This document shows, one piece after another, positions 46,701-56,399 of a DNA stretch of 64,000 nt. Origin of the DNA: Babylonia areolata (Eukaryota; Mollusca; Gastropoda; Neogastropoda; Buccinidae). The notes under the pieces are model-generated. The model saw only the letters and a program-made list of their open reading frames with translations. It was not told where the DNA came from and made no database searches. The translations under genes were made by a program, and so were the position numbers. The stretch covers positions 5,498,204 to 5,562,203 of the forward strand of contig NC_134897.1 in the NCBI RefSeq assembly GCF_041734735.1, in the 5' to 3' direction. Every line of letters begins with the position of its first letter. Position 1 is the first letter of the stretch.

Positions 46701-47608
46701 TGTAACTGTAGTTGTTTACCCATGACTCCGAGCCTTACACTGTTACAGATGGACAGTCAGCGCCACAGCTCAGTAGATGCTGATCTTGGTCTCTGTTTTG
46801 GGGTGTTTTCTAAACCCTGTCGTGGAGTGAATAAATAATGATTCCAGGAGAACACATGATTAACAAATATTGAAGCGTGGTAAACTCTTTCCATTCACAA
46901 GGTACACAACTTTTCAAGTCAGCGCTCCTTATGCTACCAATTCAGCTAGCACACAGGTAAATAACAGGTACATTGGAACAAGCCCAGACACTTCCTCAAA
47001 AAAAAGGAATTGCTGGGCTGTCCTTATACCAATCTTTTGACACCACTTGTGGGGCCTTCCAAATGCATTGTTGTCTATATAGTCCACTTCCTAATCAATA
47101 CTAGTGCAAGTGGAAATGATGCTTCTGAGGTACCAGAACTGGACAGTGTTCAGTTTCATCTGTTTTATGGATATGCTTGATGGGTTTTGTTCCTGTAACT
47201 GACTTGGTAAATAAAGTCAGAAAACACATATGTGCAACCTCCACAAAATTCCTATGTTTGATGATGTTGATCATCGTATCACAGTTAAGTCTACAACAGT
47301 TGAAGGCTTTGCTTCTGCTGCTTGCTTACTTGTTTTATGTTGTTGTTTTTCTAAATTATATTTCTTGTTTTTTCTAAATTATATTGTTTATTCTAGAAAG
47401 GATTGCTTATGTGTTTTTCCACTTTTGCTGAAATAAAGGACATCGTCTCCTTCATTTCGTTATTATTTTATCTTCACATCATTTGTATTATTTTTTCAGC
47501 CTGATCTTTTCACTGGTGGCACTGTATTACATCAACCGGCTATCAAACTCAAAGTATGCTCCAGTTGTGACATCCACACCTTCTGCTGCCAACAAGAAGA
47601 GAAAGTGA
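29783..47608 (+). CDS. KRTCAP2: KRTCAP2 homologue, oligosaccharyltransferase subunit (five exons)
   Basis: Five exons join in phase: 29783-29819, 35856-36010, 40707-40770, 43825-43891 and 47500-47608. Together they give 432 nt, 143 residues plus TGA. Each intron starts GT and ends AG (gtaagt/ctgcag, gtatcc/catcag, gtaagt/ttgcag, gtgagt/ttcag). The protein aligns along its length with animal keratinocyte-associated protein 2: the [14 protein letters not shown] region (residues 43-56), [12 protein letters not shown] (68-79), [11 protein letters not shown] (98-108) and LYYINRL (116-122). About four hydrophobic segments are visible, near 18-37, 46-64, 86-104 and 108-122. The last four residues are KKRK, a dilysine ER-retrieval signal; the human protein ends KKRN. 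In other animals the protein is a small membrane subunit of the STT3A-type oligosaccharyltransferase at the ER translocon. The start ATG has a good context (AAAAATGG). The 6.0, 4.7, 3.1 and 3.6 kb introns hold mobile-element fragments. Exon 3 acceptor choice (catcag) is set by phase and alignment length. Confidence 0.93.
30524..30699 (+). repeat. Diverged direct repeat in KRTCAP2 intron 1
   Basis: This is the partner of 29129-29308, about 1.39 kb away across exon 1. Confidence 0.6.
30748..31025 (-). repeat. LINE/SINE-type 3' tail with ATT repeat and CA-rich body
   Basis: Read on the minus strand, it ends gctatgtaagtatccattattatt, the kind of tail seen on CR1/L2-mobilised elements. A CA/CG-rich microsatellite lies behind it. 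Confidence 0.4.
32120..33183 (+). mobile_element. L2-type LINE fragment in KRTCAP2 intron 1
   Basis: Successive frames encode [32 protein letters not shown] (reverse transcriptase box with SDD), [30 protein letters not shown] and, at the end, [14 protein letters not shown] with [11 protein letters not shown]. This is the gene order of L2/Maui-type LINEs. It is frameshifted, and two short tandem duplications lie near 32189-32245 and 32285-32342. Confidence 0.7.
33541..34540 (+). mobile_element. tRNA-headed SINE split by a LINE insertion
   Basis: SINE sequence runs 33541-33773 (A-box tggcctagaggtaa, B-box ggtttgaatca) and resumes at 34395-34540 with AAAAATCCAC, the GGTGGCGCTGTAGTATAGCG block and a tail. 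The same order is uninterrupted in the copy at 35290-35700. Confidence 0.75.
33774..34385 (-). mobile_element. 5'-truncated LINE 3' end inserted in a SINE
   Basis: About 612 bp is bounded by TTCTGTAGA (33765-33773) and TTCTGTTGA (34386-34394). On the minus strand it encodes a LINE-like C-terminus ([13 protein letters not shown], comparable to LTVKHILLDCP) and ends in a TCC repeat. The clade is uncertain, possibly I-like. Confidence 0.5.
35288..35700 (+). mobile_element. Full-length tRNA-headed SINE in KRTCAP2 intron 1
   Basis: A-box tggccgaagaggtagc, B-box ggttcgaatca, a central region (GGTCTGGACGCTAGTCA), a 3' block (GGTGGCGCTGTAGTATAGCG) and an ATACA repeat tail. Flanks show a degenerate duplication, about TGCTATTAAGTG on the left and TGCTATAGTG on the right. 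It ends 155 bases before exon 2. Confidence 0.8.
35856..36010 (+). CDS. KRTCAP2: KRTCAP2 exon 2
   Basis: It follows a pyrimidine-rich tract ending ctgcag. Two bases complete the codon from exon 1, then 51 codons carry the first two membrane segments and the conserved [14 protein letters not shown] region. The donor is gtatcc, in phase 0. Confidence 0.9.
36211..36454. mobile_element. TTAA-flanked MITE in KRTCAP2 intron 2
   Basis: TTAA at 36211 and 36451 bounds inverted ends CCCATTCAGCCCT and AGGGTTGAATGGG (one mismatch in 13). The element is 236 bp, with no frame. The ends and target fit piggyBac-type or Kolobok-type MITEs. Confidence 0.65.
37180..37318 (-). mobile_element. tRNA-headed SINE fragment, minus strand
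   Basis: The minus strand reads A-box tggctcagtggtta (about 37297-37310), then B-box gggttcgaacctg (about 37229-37241), then an A-rich tail. The spacing fits a tRNA-like head; a working tRNA gene is not supported. Confidence 0.55.
37330..38535 (-). mobile_element. LINE fragment with CCHC finger and restriction-like endonuclease
   Basis: Minus-strand frames encode ISFMI-like [13 protein letters not shown], a [17 protein letters not shown] finger, [16 protein letters not shown] and then [13 protein letters not shown] followed by AILIELTVP. The last is a PD-(D/E)xK restriction-like endonuclease core, ending in RGFVGAS. The order finger then nuclease, without an APE domain, is that of R2/NeSL-like LINEs. 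It is frameshifted and lies in KRTCAP2 intron 2. Confidence 0.7.
38608..38942 (+). repeat. Dispersed repeat family, copy 2 (right part)
   Basis: It overlaps copy 1 from cctaattatatgc to ggggacttaatt and continues to CACAAGTGAGTC. Similarity to a third copy continues ~30 bp beyond (GAAGGCCTTGCCTCTC). Confidence 0.6.
39121..39208. repeat. Compound CT/TA/TG microsatellite
   Basis: A run of CT (39122-39147), then TA (39150-39184), then TG (39185-39208). Confidence 0.9.
39335..39770. repeat. Degenerate ~140-bp repeat with AAGGTCAAGGTCAC boxes
   Basis: Boxes related to aaggtcaaggtcac recur at about 39338, 39475, 39617 and 39748 with spacings of 130-142, each followed by similar text. I recall similar boxes in molluscan repeats; no frame. 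Confidence 0.45.
39841..39875 (+). repeat. Dispersed repeat family, copy 3 (right end only)
   Basis: It reads CACAAGTGAGTC then GAAGGCCTTGCCTCTC, as at the right end of copy 2. Confidence 0.5.
40707..40770 (+). CDS. KRTCAP2: KRTCAP2 exon 3
   Basis: It has 21 codons plus one base and encodes [18 protein letters not shown], the most conserved loop of the family. The donor is gtaagt. An upstream AG at 40698 would break the frame, so the acceptor catcag is preferred. Confidence 0.88.
41990..43616 (+). mobile_element. CR1/L2/Rex-type LINE fragment in KRTCAP2 intron 3
   Basis: Frames encode [70 protein letters not shown], then (shifted) [14 protein letters not shown] and PISVAAFTS. This is the reverse transcriptase order of the CR1/L2/Rex group. 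Several frameshifts and stops. The 3' end has ttatctctgcagaaggtttagcg and an ATT tail near 43606-43616. Confidence 0.7.
43712..43741 (+). repeat. 30-base G run
   Basis: Thirty consecutive G, preceded by GGT units and followed by a CA repeat, about 85 bases upstream of KRTCAP2 exon 4. Confidence 0.95.
43825..43891 (+). CDS. KRTCAP2: KRTCAP2 exon 4
   Basis: The acceptor is ttgcag and the donor gtgagt. The 67 bases split as 2+63+2, encoding the third membrane segment and the near-invariant HRVCVTT. Confidence 0.9.
44187..44218 (+). repeat. Left arm of a 32-bp inverted repeat
   Basis: Bases 44187-44218 are the exact reverse complement of 45552-45583. The pair brackets the LINE fragment at 44904-45452. 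Both arms can be read as [11 protein letters not shown]. Confidence 0.8.
44904..45452 (+). mobile_element. Internal fragment of the 2A-type LINE (reverse transcriptase core)
   Basis: The open frame encodes [49 protein letters not shown] and [14 protein letters not shown], matching the 9430-9960 part of the LINE at 5.5-11.15 kb almost residue for residue. It keeps the normal FADD box. It lacks both ends and lies in KRTCAP2 intron 4, next to a CT repeat. Confidence 0.8.
45552..45583 (-). repeat. Right arm of a 32-bp inverted repeat
   Basis: Exact reverse complement of 44187-44218. Confidence 0.8.
46228..46309. repeat. 41-bp tandem duplication
   Basis: A 41-bp unit (tttatccagtttcttccac then ttttgaaagtgc) occurs twice head to tail. 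Confidence 0.8.
46320..46740 (-). mobile_element. Weak LINE C-terminal remnant
   Basis: The minus strand encodes [20 protein letters not shown] then [17 protein letters not shown], which resembles the LRSILGIHWYDKV...RRLRWAGHVARM region of LINE proteins. It has a stop between the two blocks. The rest is not recognisable. Confidence 0.4.
47500..47608 (+). CDS. KRTCAP2: KRTCAP2 exon 5 (terminal)
   Basis: The acceptor is ttttttcag. One base completes the Cys codon, then 35 codons and TGA. It encodes the last membrane segment and a cytosolic basic tail ending KKRK. Confidence 0.9.
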
Positions 47609-47640
47609 ACCAGCAGCCTCCACGCGTGTCTGTGCACATG

Positions 47641-47730
47641 AATAAATATTAATCAGCTGTTTGGATTGTCAGCATAAGTACAGGGTGTGCGAAACTATGA
47701 TCATTATTTTCTTTCCTTTGGTACAATAAA
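47641..47730 (+). terminator. KRTCAP2 3' UTR polyadenylation signals
   Basis: Two AATAAA hexamers lie 33 and 117 bases after the KRTCAP2 stop, at 47641-47646 and 47725-47730. The second is followed by a GT-rich stretch and is the more likely cleavage signal. Confidence 0.55.
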
Positions 47731-47749
47731 CATTTGAATGCAAGATGAG

Positions 47750-50700
47750 ATGACAGTGGATTCTGATGTATTTGGGAGCTTGGTATTGTCAATTAATTTA
47801 TAAGTGGTTGATAAAGTGTAAATTGAGAAAGATGAGCTGTTAAGTTAACCCATTCAGTGCCAGATAATATTGTAAATAAGTGCACTCTCCTGGGCAGTGA
47901 ATTTTTAGTATGTATGGGTAATAAATAAAAAGATAATTATCACACAAAAACTGTTTTAGATATAGAAAAGGGAAGTGTTTGGTTTTTTTTTCAGGAAAAT
48001 AAATGAGGATTCCAACTTTTTGCTTGTTTTCAAAATATTTTTGATTACAGACAACTATACTCACATTTTAAAGTAAAGTGGAGATAATTGTTTCCACCGC
48101 TACAGATTGATATTCAAAAGGAAAACAAACTAAAATACAGCTGGAAATGACATGTTTGTCCTTTAAATAGGATAATGAAATTACAGCTGGTTTTGATTTC
48201 ATGACAGTAATCATATCTCATGGAGACACATAAGTGAATAACTGTTCTGACAAAGGCAAACCTGGATTCATTTAACATAAAAGGTCAAAATATTTTCTAA
48301 AAAAAAAACAAAACAAAAAAACTGCTCAGTCAAGCATTGTGACATCAAAGAACTCCCCAGTACAGAGGGGTGGGGGGGGGGGGGTCGGTGGGGGAGCTCT
48401 TTGATGACACTTGCTCACTCCAAACTGCAACTGGGCCAACTAAAATATCTGCTGTACATACCAGTTTGCCTCATCTGCAAACAACAGTTATGTAATCAGT
48501 GACAAAAGGCTTGAAAAAAATCAAAATATAGAGTCCTGTTTCTCATTCTTTAAACTTTCAACCATGGATTTCATGTAAATTCAGGAATAATAGGCGGCAT
48601 TCAGTTAGAGCAATGGTTCACTGACTTCAAGGCCAGCCCTCTGACTGGCAAACAACTCACCGACACCACTTCTCACCCTCTTCGCTTTTCCCTCCTCGCT
48701 GTCACTCACACAATTTTGTTGTCTGCTTTAATCTCAACAAGGGTCAAATGTTGCTGTCTGTTTCATCACTTTGATTGTTTCTTAACCTTCATGTTCGAAC
48801 AAATCTTCAGACAAGAAAGATCCATCTCCATTGTTATCCGTATTTATGATTTGCACAGCCTGCATAGTTGTGGAAGCCTGCAAACAGGGACCAGTCTGTG
48901 CTTGTCAAAGTTTCAGATGCCTTTCTTTCTTGCAGTCCCGCACTTTCACTAACATTGGGAGCGTTGTTCCCCTGTCACCTTTTCTCACATTTGCGAAAAA
49001 GCATGCTACATTCCCTCCACCCACAGACAGCTCTGTAGATCCTTGAATCAGACATTTCAACTGTTATCAGCTGAAGGACCTTGAAGATCTTGTCAAGGCA
49101 ATCATGCTGCTTCTGGACTAGATCTTCCGCACCCCAGCCCACAATGTTAAGATGACTTTCTCACTTCAGCAGAATAAATCGTTGTACACAGCAGATCACT
49201 CATCATTTTTGGCTCGTGTGTAAACATCCTTTTTCAGTTGTCTTTTTACTGTTGTATGTTTATTTCCTTTTCACTAAATGTTAACACTTTTACCGTTCTG
49301 CATAGTATGGACATTACATTGATGCATACATCTGCCAGGTGCATCAATTTCTGCAGTGTAATGGGACATTAATCTGAACACACCATAACTTACATAAGAA
49401 ATATTTTTTGAAAAACGGATTTCACTCATCCAAATCATTGTAAAATACAACTCAGGACATAGAAAGGCAATTGTGATTTACATTCAGTGTGAAGGTCTTC
49501 TGCTATCTACATTCAGTGGTCATTTTATTAATAAAGGTCCTCAGTGACTTCCTTTTATGCATATTGTTATCAGCACATTATTAGTGGATTGCATCAGTAG
49601 TTTGTGAAAACATGTTATTTGAAAGGAGGCCACCAAATTTTCAGAGAATATGTGCAGAATGTCTGTGAATGGTCACCCAAATAAATGGATCTACTTGCCT
49701 TTTGTCTTGTGTTAGATTGAACTGATATTGTCACTAGATTCTCATTTTCAGGTTTCTGAATAAGAGAAAAACTTCGACGAACATGTGGAGAACTTTTTTT
49801 TTTTTTTTAATTTTTTTTTTTTATAAAGATGAACGTGATTTTCATGGATTCCCACAATGATTAGCCATTTTCTGGCATTCATACAGAAGATTCAGTTATA
49901 ACAGAGGTTCAGACAGGCCTGGATATTTTTGAATCAATCAGTCAATCAATACACTGTATTGTCTAAAACTGAACAAAAATTTGCCTTCAGGTTCATCATA
50001 ATGAAAAGAAAAATAAGTAATGAAATTTACCTTAAAAAAGAGTAATTGTAAAGAATACAAACACTCATTCAATCATTGAAGATCACTCACTCAATCCATG
50101 GTGGGGAAGGGGTTGGGGGAAAGGAAGAGTGTTATGTTGCATGTTCACCATCACAACATTTGTTATCACAATGTGATGCATACAAACATTTAAGTTTAAT
50201 ATACAAATACATTATTTATAAAATCTTACTTCTACAATTAAACTTGTTTGTTTAATATTAAATTGAAATGGGGGATAGATCTATGGGAATGGGGATATAC
50301 AGACGAGATGAGGGGCAACAGATAGGTGAAGAGAAATTAGAATATATAAATGGAAAACATTTATACACACAAAAACGCCACACACACACATTTTCTGGAC
50401 AATGAGGGAGTATGAGAACAAGTAAACCATAGTTTGAGACGATGTATAACAAAAATACTAAATGAATGAATTAATTATTACATGAAGATGCATAACATCT
50501 AATTGTAAATCACAGGCATGCAAAATACAAGATAAATCATGTAAATAAAAAGACATTCAAATCACAGTTATACAAACAGTTGAATTTGATCAGTGTTAAG
50601 AGGCATTTAGAACTGTAGGAACAAAAGATTTTTTTAAATATATAACTGCTGTAGGAACAACATTTTAAATATATATTTTCTCTGCATTTTATATCACCAA

Positions 50701-50965
50701 CCAGATTGAAGCATTTCAGTGCAGGAACATAGAGGGTGAGAACAGTTATTTGTAATCTGAGCAGCCTTCTGCTTCACTGCTTGATGGTATGGATTCTCTG
50801 AGGAGAGTTGTTTTTTACCAGTAATTTTGCCAGAGATGTTCACAGTTTGAGCTGCCCTGTTTTTCATGTTGAGACTTCAGTACCAAAGAACAATGTTAAA
50901 GATTAGTTTCAGTTTCTCAAGAAGGCGTCACTGCGCTCAAGCAAATACATATTATATATACACTG
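47750..50965. other. Noncoding DNA downstream of KRTCAP2
   Basis: AT-rich. A TTAACCCATTCAG box at 47845 resembles the end of the 36.2 kb MITE, without a found partner. A G-run lies at about 48369-48383 and T-runs at about 49794-49821. No protein family recognised. Confidence 0.55.
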
Positions 50966-50968
50966 CAC

Positions 50969-51316
50969 ATCTCAAATGATGACAGGTGCAGTGGCCAAAT
51001 GCTTAGAGCATTGGATCCTCACTAGTTTCCTGAGTTCGATCCCCAGTTTCAATCAACAAATGTGCAGCCTGCTAGTGCCTGAACCCCTTTAGTGTGCATA
51101 CACATGCAGAACATCAAATTCGCACAGTAAAGATCCTGTAATCCATGTCAGTGTCCGGTGGGTTATGGAAACAAGAACATACCCAGCATGCACATCCATG
51201 AAAACAGAGTATGGCTGCCTAAGTGGCAGGACAAAATGATCATACACATAAAAGCTCACTCGTACATATAAATGAACACTGGAGTTGCTGCCCATGAACG
51301 CAGAAGATCTCAAATG
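50969..51316 (+). mobile_element. Intact tRNA-headed SINE with 10-bp target duplication
   Basis: The body, 50979-51306, is flanked by ATCTCAAATG at 50969-50978 and 51307-51316. A-box tggccaaatgctta and B-box agttcgatcccc give the tRNA head. The 3' half (aagaacatacccagc, then aaaagctcactcg) ends in gcagaag, a GAA-type tail. Confidence 0.85.
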
Positions 51317-53344
51317 GTTGGTGTAGATAGGAAACAGTGTGGGAGACAGACACAGCCCTGTGGAGCACTTGTGTTGAGCATAGTCTCGTTCAATCGGCAG
51401 CCATCGACACTGAAATGGTGTGGTTCATCCTCATTATTGAATCCAAAGAATGACATCTTCATCTACATTCATTTCTATCAGACACTGGAGAAGTGGAAAA
51501 TGCTTAAGCACTAGAAAAACCCGTAACTAAAATCCTTACATAAGCCTTTGTATCTTGCAGGTGTTGAGAGATCATATCGCCAACCGGAAATAATACTGCC
51601 GCAACTTGATTTTTGGTGTCATATACTGTACCATGTCAAACTGATGCAAACTAGGCCTATTGGTTTGCTCTGCTTGGCCAAATTTCGCGCGGCTAACAGT
51701 GAAAAGATGGGCCCACCGCTCTCAGCCAATCAAACGCCTCTAAAAACTATAAGCGCTTAATCATTCCTTTGGCCAAGGCTCTCCACGCCATCTTGTCAGG
51801 TTTACGCTCTGTCTCGTCTTACGCTTTTTTCGGCTGTTCAGCGTATCCTTTTGGCCTTATTTTGTTGCATGCGGCTTGTGTTTATTGTATTCTTACATTC
51901 TGTGTACTCGATTCGACTCGGCACCCTCGATTCGTTCGATTTTTTCTGCCTCTAAGTCGATCCTGTCTTTCCTTTCTCTGTTGGGGGTCGGATTTTCGCT
52001 GGGTGCCTAAGCGCGGGTTCCATGCCTCGTGTGCCATACCACGAAGGCAGGGAATCATGATGCTGGGATTGAGACTCGGTAAGAGACTCTCCCAGGCCCG
52101 GAGCTCATGATTCCTCCCGATACGGACCGCGGCGATGCGTCGTTAGACGCTGATCGCGGAGGCGACGTTCGTACCAGTAAAACGGTCATGAAGGGGACCG
52201 GGGGGAAAGAGGTACGAGCGTCGCCTCCCGAGGTGTCCCAGCGCGAGGCAGGGAGAAGGGGGAATGGCAAGTCATCTCCGTGCTGTGGGGACTCGCAGCT
52301 AGGCGCGGACTCCCGAGGGGAGGCCGCGCCCGGCCATTACCCGGGTCCCCACTCGGAGACGGCCCTCACGTGCCCCATTGTTGTTCCCCCTCCTCCCTTC
52401 TCTGTCGACCCCCCTCCCCCACCTCCTTTTGGGGGGGGAGAAAAATTTGGTTCCGGGGGGGGATCTCTACTTTGCCCACCCCGGGCCAAGCCACCCCAGT
52501 CTCCCCACGGGAGGGGATTCGGGGCGCGTGGCAACCTGCTCTGCAGGTCTTCCCGCTATCCGGCCGGTCTCCCCTGCTGGGGGAGGCCCGTGCGTGTCAG
52601 GCGGTTCCGGGCAGTCAGCCCGCTCGTCTTCGGGCGGGACTGACACCCAAGTCGGACCTGACCTCCCTCCGACTTGGCCAGGTTGTTCCCTTCATGGAGG
52701 TCAATGCACCAGTGACCCTTGGGGTTTGGGTCACAGTATGGCTGGTGCCCACGGGTAGTTACCCCCATTCTACCCGTACTGGGGCGCATCTAGGATGCAC
52801 ACTGGGTTGCCGGGAGCACCAAGGGCCAGCCCCTTGTCCGCTCCCCACCGGACCCAACCCAGCACATCTCACAGGGTGACACACACAGCCCCGACAAGTG
52901 GGATCGACTTCTTGTCGGTCAGGTCGAGTTCCTCGACCAATATTGCCACTCTGTCCACAAATCGGGCCTCTGTCAACCCACAGGTGACCACCACGGTCAC
53001 AACGGCCTCCTTGTCAGGACCGACGGCTGCTCAGGGGCCCTACTCGGCCCGGCGGAGCCGGCAGTCCCCACCTGCCCAGCCCTCGGTCCTACAGTGAGAT
53101 GAGTGGGTGTTTGTCCCCACACAGCACTCGTGGGTCACTCTTGCATCCAGGGACGCCCTCTCTGAAAAGGTGTGGCACCCACCATCCCAAGCATGGTTGG
53201 ACCTACGGTCCACACGCTCCCCACCCGCTTCAGGTGTCAAGGACATAACAGTGGCGGCCATGGTCCCGGCTCGGGATCGTCCCAGCTCATCCCGCTGGGC
53301 TGACCACAGCTCACAGGACGCCCCAGTGGGTACATCCACTTGGG

Positions 53345-54427
53345 ATGGCACCCAGCAGGGGATGGACTGCGAACAAGAGTGGGAGCCCCTGTCTTCGGAT
53401 GAGGACGAACAAGCAGATGAGCACTCTTCGCCCACATCCCAGGGGGGACAGATTGAGCCCGTGCCTCCCTAGGGACCAGCCTGAACCAAACCCGGACTTT
53501 GCCGAGCTCGTACTGACCCTCCCCAATAGGGCCACGTATGCCGAATCAGTCCCTCAGGCTACTTTGTTACCTTTGACCCTCCTTACGCCATGTGACTCTA
53601 ACTCCAGAACCACAAGGCAACTCAGAGTGCCAGAAATGGTGCAGGTATGGCTTATTAAGTCAGCCCGCACTGTCAGGGGTGCTGCTTCCATCCCTCCTCC
53701 AGGCAGGGAGTCCCTCTCTGCCCCGGGCGCCTTTTCCCCAGGAAAGTTTCTTACAGATTCCTCCAAGGGAGGGTTGTGGTCCTGGTACACACAGGACCAC
53801 CCTGCCTACAGCGGAGCAGAGCCCTCCGCACAGGACAGGATGTTGGTCTCACAGCGCACCACCTTCCCCACTTCAGCTAACCTATCCTTTAAAACGTTAG
53901 CAGAGTGGGACAAATTGGCCCGCCGCTGTCCCCTCGAGGTTTCCACGGCGTACACCTTCGACACGTTCCTTCACAGGGCCAATGAGCTGTGCGAACAGTG
54001 TCCAGTTAATCAGGACAAGGGGTCTCCTTCCTCTGTCCCGCCGGGCCTCTTCACCGACCAGAGGTTACACGCTTTTGGCAATAGGGTAGCATCTGGTCTC
54101 ACGGCAGCTGCAGACACAGCTACCAGCCTTCACTTCAATACTGTGCTAGCGCGGCGTGATGCCATTTTCAGCCTCTCTAACATTCCTGTGGGGGAGAGGG
54201 CTGCCCTGCGGTCCATCCCAGCACAGCAGCACTCCCTCTTCGGCCAGTTCCCGCTCCATTTTGTCAGCCACAGGGCAGAGACAAACAGGGAGGTGGCCTC
54301 ATATTTGGCCCACACCTCTCATGGGCTCCAGGGTTCTATGCCATTGAAGAGACTGGCCACCAGGGCCCCTCCATATACCACGCCGCCTGTCAAGGCAGCG
54401 TGTGCCGAATCAGTGGCAGAGGAATAA
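53345..54427 (+). pseudogene. DIRS gag-like region
   Basis: A proline-rich first half is followed by a helical part (SFKTLAEWDKLARRC, HRANELCEQCPV, VGERAALRSIPAQQHSLFGQF). The position before the reverse transcriptase fits a DIRS gag; the family is recognised by place more than by motif. Confidence 0.6.
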
Positions 54428-54781
54428 ACCACCTTAGGTCTGTCCAAGCCGACCGGCCATGCCCAAGGCCAGAAGGCAGCACCCCCAATGACTGGGCCCC
54501 GATTCAGCACCGCCAGTCGTTCAGCCCCTCCAAGTAGGAAACTTGTCCCGGCATGCACATCAGTGGTGTGCTCTGGGACTCAACGACGGGATTATGTCGG
54601 TGCTAGAGTCGGGGTACATGCTGTCTTGGGTGGAGGATCTCCCCCCTCTAAAGATCCACTCTTCCTCCTTAGGTGCCCAGCTCGACGGAGCAGGAGAACG
54701 TCCTAGAAAAAGAGATATCGCACCCACTCCTCATGGGGCTATATCTCAACTCTCGGACCGGGCCCCGGTTTTTACGGCTGG

Positions 54782-55920
54782 TTGTTGGTGATTCCAAAGG
54801 TCTCGGGAGGGTGGAGACCAGTTTTGGACTTGTCCCCCCTCAACAAATTCCTCCCCAAAATCAAACTCAAGATGGACACACAGGCACAGATTTGGGAGAC
54901 CATCCAACAAGGTGATTGGCCTACCTCTATCAATCTGGAAGATGCTTATTTTCATATACTCATCCATTCGGCATCCCGTCGGTACCTGAGGTTCGTGTGG
55001 AGGGACAAGGGGATCCAGTTCCCGGCCCTCCCATTTGGTCTGTCCCTTGCCCCTTTCCTGTCTACCAAGGTGGTGCGGGAATTGGTGTCCATCGTCCGCT
55101 CGGAATCCATTTGTCTCTGTGTGTACCTGGACGACTTGCTTATCCTGGCCCAGTCGCAGGCCCGGTGCCTGAGTCATACGGCCAGACTTCTAGACCTTTG
55201 CTCCCAACTGGGCTTCCTCATGGACCAGCAGATATGCGATCTGTCCCCATGTCAGTCCTTCGACTTCTTAGGGATGAGATTCGACATGCGGTCTATGATA
55301 GTCTCTCTGGCGCCAGATCACTGGTACCGTCTGGCAGGCCTCCTCAGACACTGGCGCCACTCCTCCCAAGACACAGCGCAGACACTTTCTTCCCTCTTGG
55401 GCATGATGGAGTCCACGGCACCTCTCATTCCCCTGGACAGGGTTCTCAAGCGCCCTCTCCAGAGGGTACTGAGGTTACGCCGGTCCCAGAGCACTCAGCC
55501 ATGGGATACCCAGATATGGCTGGGCGAGTGGTTCCTCGAGGTGACATCAGAGTGGTTAATCACCCCCTTTGGACACAGGGGGTGCCCTTAGCCCCACCTA
55601 CTCTTCAGGTGGCACTCTTCACAGACGCCTCCTCCCTGGGCTGGGGAGCCCACATGGACTCACTCTATGCAGCAGGGACTTGGTCCCCGGAGGAGCGCCT
55701 ATGCCACATCAATGTTCTGGAACTGGAGGCAGTTCGCAGGACTCTCCTGCACTTCATGGGGGAGGCCACTGGCAAGACCATCCGCTTGTTCACGGACAAG
55801 ACGACGGTCGCATGTTATGTGAACAAATGGGGGGAGCGCACTCGGCAGACCTCTCAATGCGGACTGAGGCTCTCCTCCGTTTGGTGCCACAGCAAGGGCA
55901 TTGCACTTTCAGCGAGACAC
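54782..55920 (+). pseudogene. DIRS reverse transcriptase and RNase H
   Basis: Reverse transcriptase motifs: WRPVLDLSPLNKFL, NLEDAYFHILIH, FPALPFGLSLAPF and the catalytic CVYLDDLLILAQS (about 55120). RNase H follows with LFTDASSLGWGAH (about 55615) and HINVLELEAVRRTL. These are diagnostic of DIRS elements. Confidence 0.85.
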
Positions 55921-56399
55921 TGAGCAGGAAAAACCAACTTCTTGGCAGATGCTCTTAGCAGGCCCAAGAGTGTCATGCGCACAGAGTGCACCCTGGACAA
56001 GGACAGCCTTCAGGGGGTGTGGGAACAGTGGTTTCGGCCGATGGTGGACCTTGTTCAACAAGAGACTTCCCACTTCCGTGTCTTCGGTTGCCGACCCAGA
56101 AGCGTGGGCAGTGGATGCTCTCTCTCTAGATTGGAGCAGTCTGATTGCCTCCGCGTTTCCTCCCTTTCCAATTCTGTCCAAGGTGATACGGAAAGACAGA
56201 TTGGAACACCCGCAGCCGATCCTCATTGCGCCGAAATGGCCAGCCCAGACCTGGTTTCCGGACCTTCAGTCCCTGACACATGTTCCCACCCCTGGAACTT
56301 GAAATCTCATCTGCTGAGGCAGCCTCACTCGGGCACTCCGCATTCCAATCCTCAACTGCTCCACCAGCACGCATGGCTGCTGTGCGGTCGGAACTGTCA

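Noticed and set aside
48716-49046. Short + frames downstream of KRTCAP2
   Set aside because: No recognisable domain, weak splice context and ordinary AT-rich surroundings.
52055-54558. Several overlapping frames on both strands in the GC-rich DIRS leader and gag-like region
   Set aside because: High GC content opens frames by chance; only the + frame in line with the DIRS order was kept.
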